Below are positions 5,826-6,778 of a DNA stretch of 6,778 bases, piece after piece. Origin of the DNA: Bacteroidota bacterium (GTDB lineage Bacteria; Bacteroidota; Bacteroidia; Chitinophagales; Chitinophagaceae); NCBI GenBank assembly GCA_023386855.1, contig JAEWIW010000342.1, positions 1 through 6,778 on the forward strand, given 5' to 3'. Numbering within the stretch: the first letter of the stretch is position 1; each line of letters starts with the position of its first letter. Below the pieces are notes generated by a model, which was not told the DNA's origin, did no database searches, and worked only from the letters and a program-made list of their open reading frames with translations. Position numbers and translations under genes: made by a program.

Positions 5826-6611
5826 TTATATAGAACCTGTTCTTCCTCCATCTACAGGAATGCTGGTGCCGGTAATATAGGAAGCAGCGGGTGATGCAAG
5901 GAAAACCGCGGTGGCAGCGAGTTCTGCCGGTTGTCCAAACCGATGAAGTGGTATATCGGAAACCATTTCTTTAATGATCTCTTCTTCTTGCACCCCCCGT
6001 TTTTCAGCATTAAAATGCACCAGGCTTTCCAGTCTGCCGGTTTCGGTATAACCTGGGAGTATATTGTTGACCGTTATATTGAATTCACCGAGTTCATACG
6101 ACATGGTCTTGGCCCATGAAGCCACTGCACCACGAATGGTATTGGATACACCAAGATTACGAAGGGGGATCTTTACCGAAGTAGAAATGATATTGATGAT
6201 CCTTCCATAACCTGCAGCTTTCATGCAGGGTACAACCGCCTTGGTAAGAATATGGTTGCAGACCAGGTGCTGGTTGAAAGCGGCGATAAAGTCCTCTTCT
6301 GAAGCTTCCATAATGGGACCCGCGGGAGGCCCGCCGGTATTGTTGACAAGGATCTGCACCGGCGTTTCCTTGCATATTTCGGCAATCACTTCCTTTACTT
6401 TCATGGGTTGGTTGAAATCGGCCACCCTGAAGCTATGCTGTTGCTGGAAGGGCGTGTCAAGATTTTCCACTACCTCTCTCATGACGCCTTCGTTGCGCGC
6501 CAGCAGTATCACGGTAGCACCCTGTGAGGCGAATCCACGCGCAATAGCCAGCCCTATTCCCTGCGAACTCCCTGCTACTACGGCTATTTTTCCTTTTAAT
6601 GATGTATCCAT
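5826..6611 (-). CDS. SDR-family oxidoreductase with non-canonical active site
   Basis: A 261-residue classical-size short-chain dehydrogenase/reductase with a Rossmann fold. The dinucleotide motif GSSQGIG is at 14-20, ADF at 64-66 lies where the usual adenine-pocket Asp is found, NNTGG is at 90-94, and the C-terminal VDGG is at 253-256. The usual catalytic Ser is present (Ser143 in IISTS). Counting the normal 13 residues on puts Ser156 where Tyr is expected, and Arg160 replaces the Lys of YxxxK (SNTIR at 156-160). A branch of SDR proteins with this SN..R pattern is known to me by memory and is often annotated as 3-oxoacyl-ACP reductase; that name is not supported here. Substrate and even catalysis are uncertain. 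The start at 6611 lies 9 nt after the mrp stop. Its position before kynU suggests, but does not show, a link to kynurenine metabolism. Confidence 0.9.
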   Translation of the reverse strand: MDTSLKGKIAVVAGSSQGIGLAIARGFASQGATVILLARNEGVMREVVENLDTPFQQQHSFRVADFNQPMKVKEVIAEICKETPVQILVNNTGGPPAGPIMEASEEDFIAAFNQHLVCNHILTKAVVPCMKAAGYGRIINIISTSVKIPLRNLGVSNTIRGAVASWAKTMSYELGEFNITVNNILPGYTETGRLESLVHFNAEKRGVQEEEIIKEMVSDIPLHRFGQPAELAATAVFLASPAASYITGTSIPVDGGRTGSI

Positions 6612-6620
6612 GTATTTGAA

Positions 6621-6778
6621 TTAATCTACAATATTGGCCACCTGCTCTTCAACGAAATTAGCATTGAGCATGGATACGCTCCTTGCAACATTTCCGGCAA
6701 ATTCCTCGAAAGCATTGCGGCTGATATTATCATCCCCGATCATGATGGGAACGCCAATATCACCGCCTTCCCTTATCG
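6621..6778 (-). CDS. mrp: Mrp/NBP35-type Fe-S carrier ATPase, C-terminal end (partial)
   Basis: Only the last 51 residues are in the window; the gene continues past the right edge. The segment opens with IREGGDIGVPIM, which matches the conserved end of Mrp/ApbC proteins (REGGD-G-P) that follows the final strand of the P-loop fold. It is followed by a helix containing NAFEEFAGNVARSVSMLN. Mrp proteins bind ATP and a 4Fe-4S cluster and help deliver clusters to target enzymes. The Walker motif and the CxxC pair are not in view, so the call rests on this short tail. The stop is 9 nt before the SDR start, so the two genes are probably cotranscribed. Confidence 0.7.
   Translation of the reverse strand, partial: IREGGDIGVPIMIGDDNISRNAFEEFAGNVARSVSMLNANFVEEQVANIVD

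Noticed and set aside
6223..6624. Plus-strand open frame of 133 codons opposite the SDR gene
   Set aside because: The opposite strand encodes a full SDR with cofactor motifs; the antisense product is a shadow with no recognisable domain.
1..6778. Search for a new defence, mobile or RNA-based system
   Set aside because: Genes are ordinary metabolic and housekeeping families with tight spacing. I saw no transposase, integrase, terminal repeats, CRISPR-like repeats, tRNA or long structured noncoding stretch; the largest gap is 108 nt.

Overview
The window looks like a chromosomal housekeeping segment from a member of the Bacteroidota, most probably a Chitinophagaceae-like organism. Three things point that way. 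The gene starts lack Shine-Dalgarno sequences. A textbook Bacteroidota promoter (TTTG, 19-nt spacer, TAnnTTTG) lies upstream of the acyl-CoA dehydrogenase gene. The protein sequences, including an FtsK N-terminus and an Mrp C-terminus, read like those of this phylum. The family-level placement is an impression from the protein sequences and was not tested.

Layout: eight protein genes are supported, seven on the minus strand and one on the plus strand. They form two minus-strand transcription units separated by the plus-strand gene. The right-hand unit reads leftward from the window edge: the end of an mrp-like Fe-S carrier gene (partial), a short-chain dehydrogenase/reductase with a non-canonical active site, kynureninase (kynU), and orotidine-5'-phosphate decarboxylase (pyrF), whose start overlaps the end of kynU by 23 nt. 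The plus-strand gene (3199-3591) encodes a small, apparently exported YciI-domain protein. The left-hand unit starts from the divergent intergenic promoter: glutaryl-CoA-dehydrogenase-like gcdH, shikimate kinase (aroK), a DUF423 membrane protein, and the N-terminal third or so of the DNA translocase FtsK, which runs off the left edge.

How the genes may work together: kynureninase and glutaryl-CoA dehydrogenase act at an upper and a lower step of oxidative tryptophan breakdown (kynurenine route to 2-oxoadipate, then glutaryl-CoA). The SDR next to kynU could belong to the same route, but its substrate is unknown. This link is inferred: the intermediate enzymes are not in the window, and kynureninase could instead serve NAD synthesis. 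PyrF, AroK, FtsK and Mrp are general housekeeping functions.

No RNA gene, insertion sequence, CRISPR array or phage remnant is visible, and I see no new multigene system. The observations most worth a second look are the SDR with Ser and Arg in place of the catalytic Tyr and Lys, the kynU-pyrF overlap, a perfect hairpin in the SDR-kynU gap, TAnnTTTG boxes exactly 4 nt before two start codons, and the exported YciI protein.
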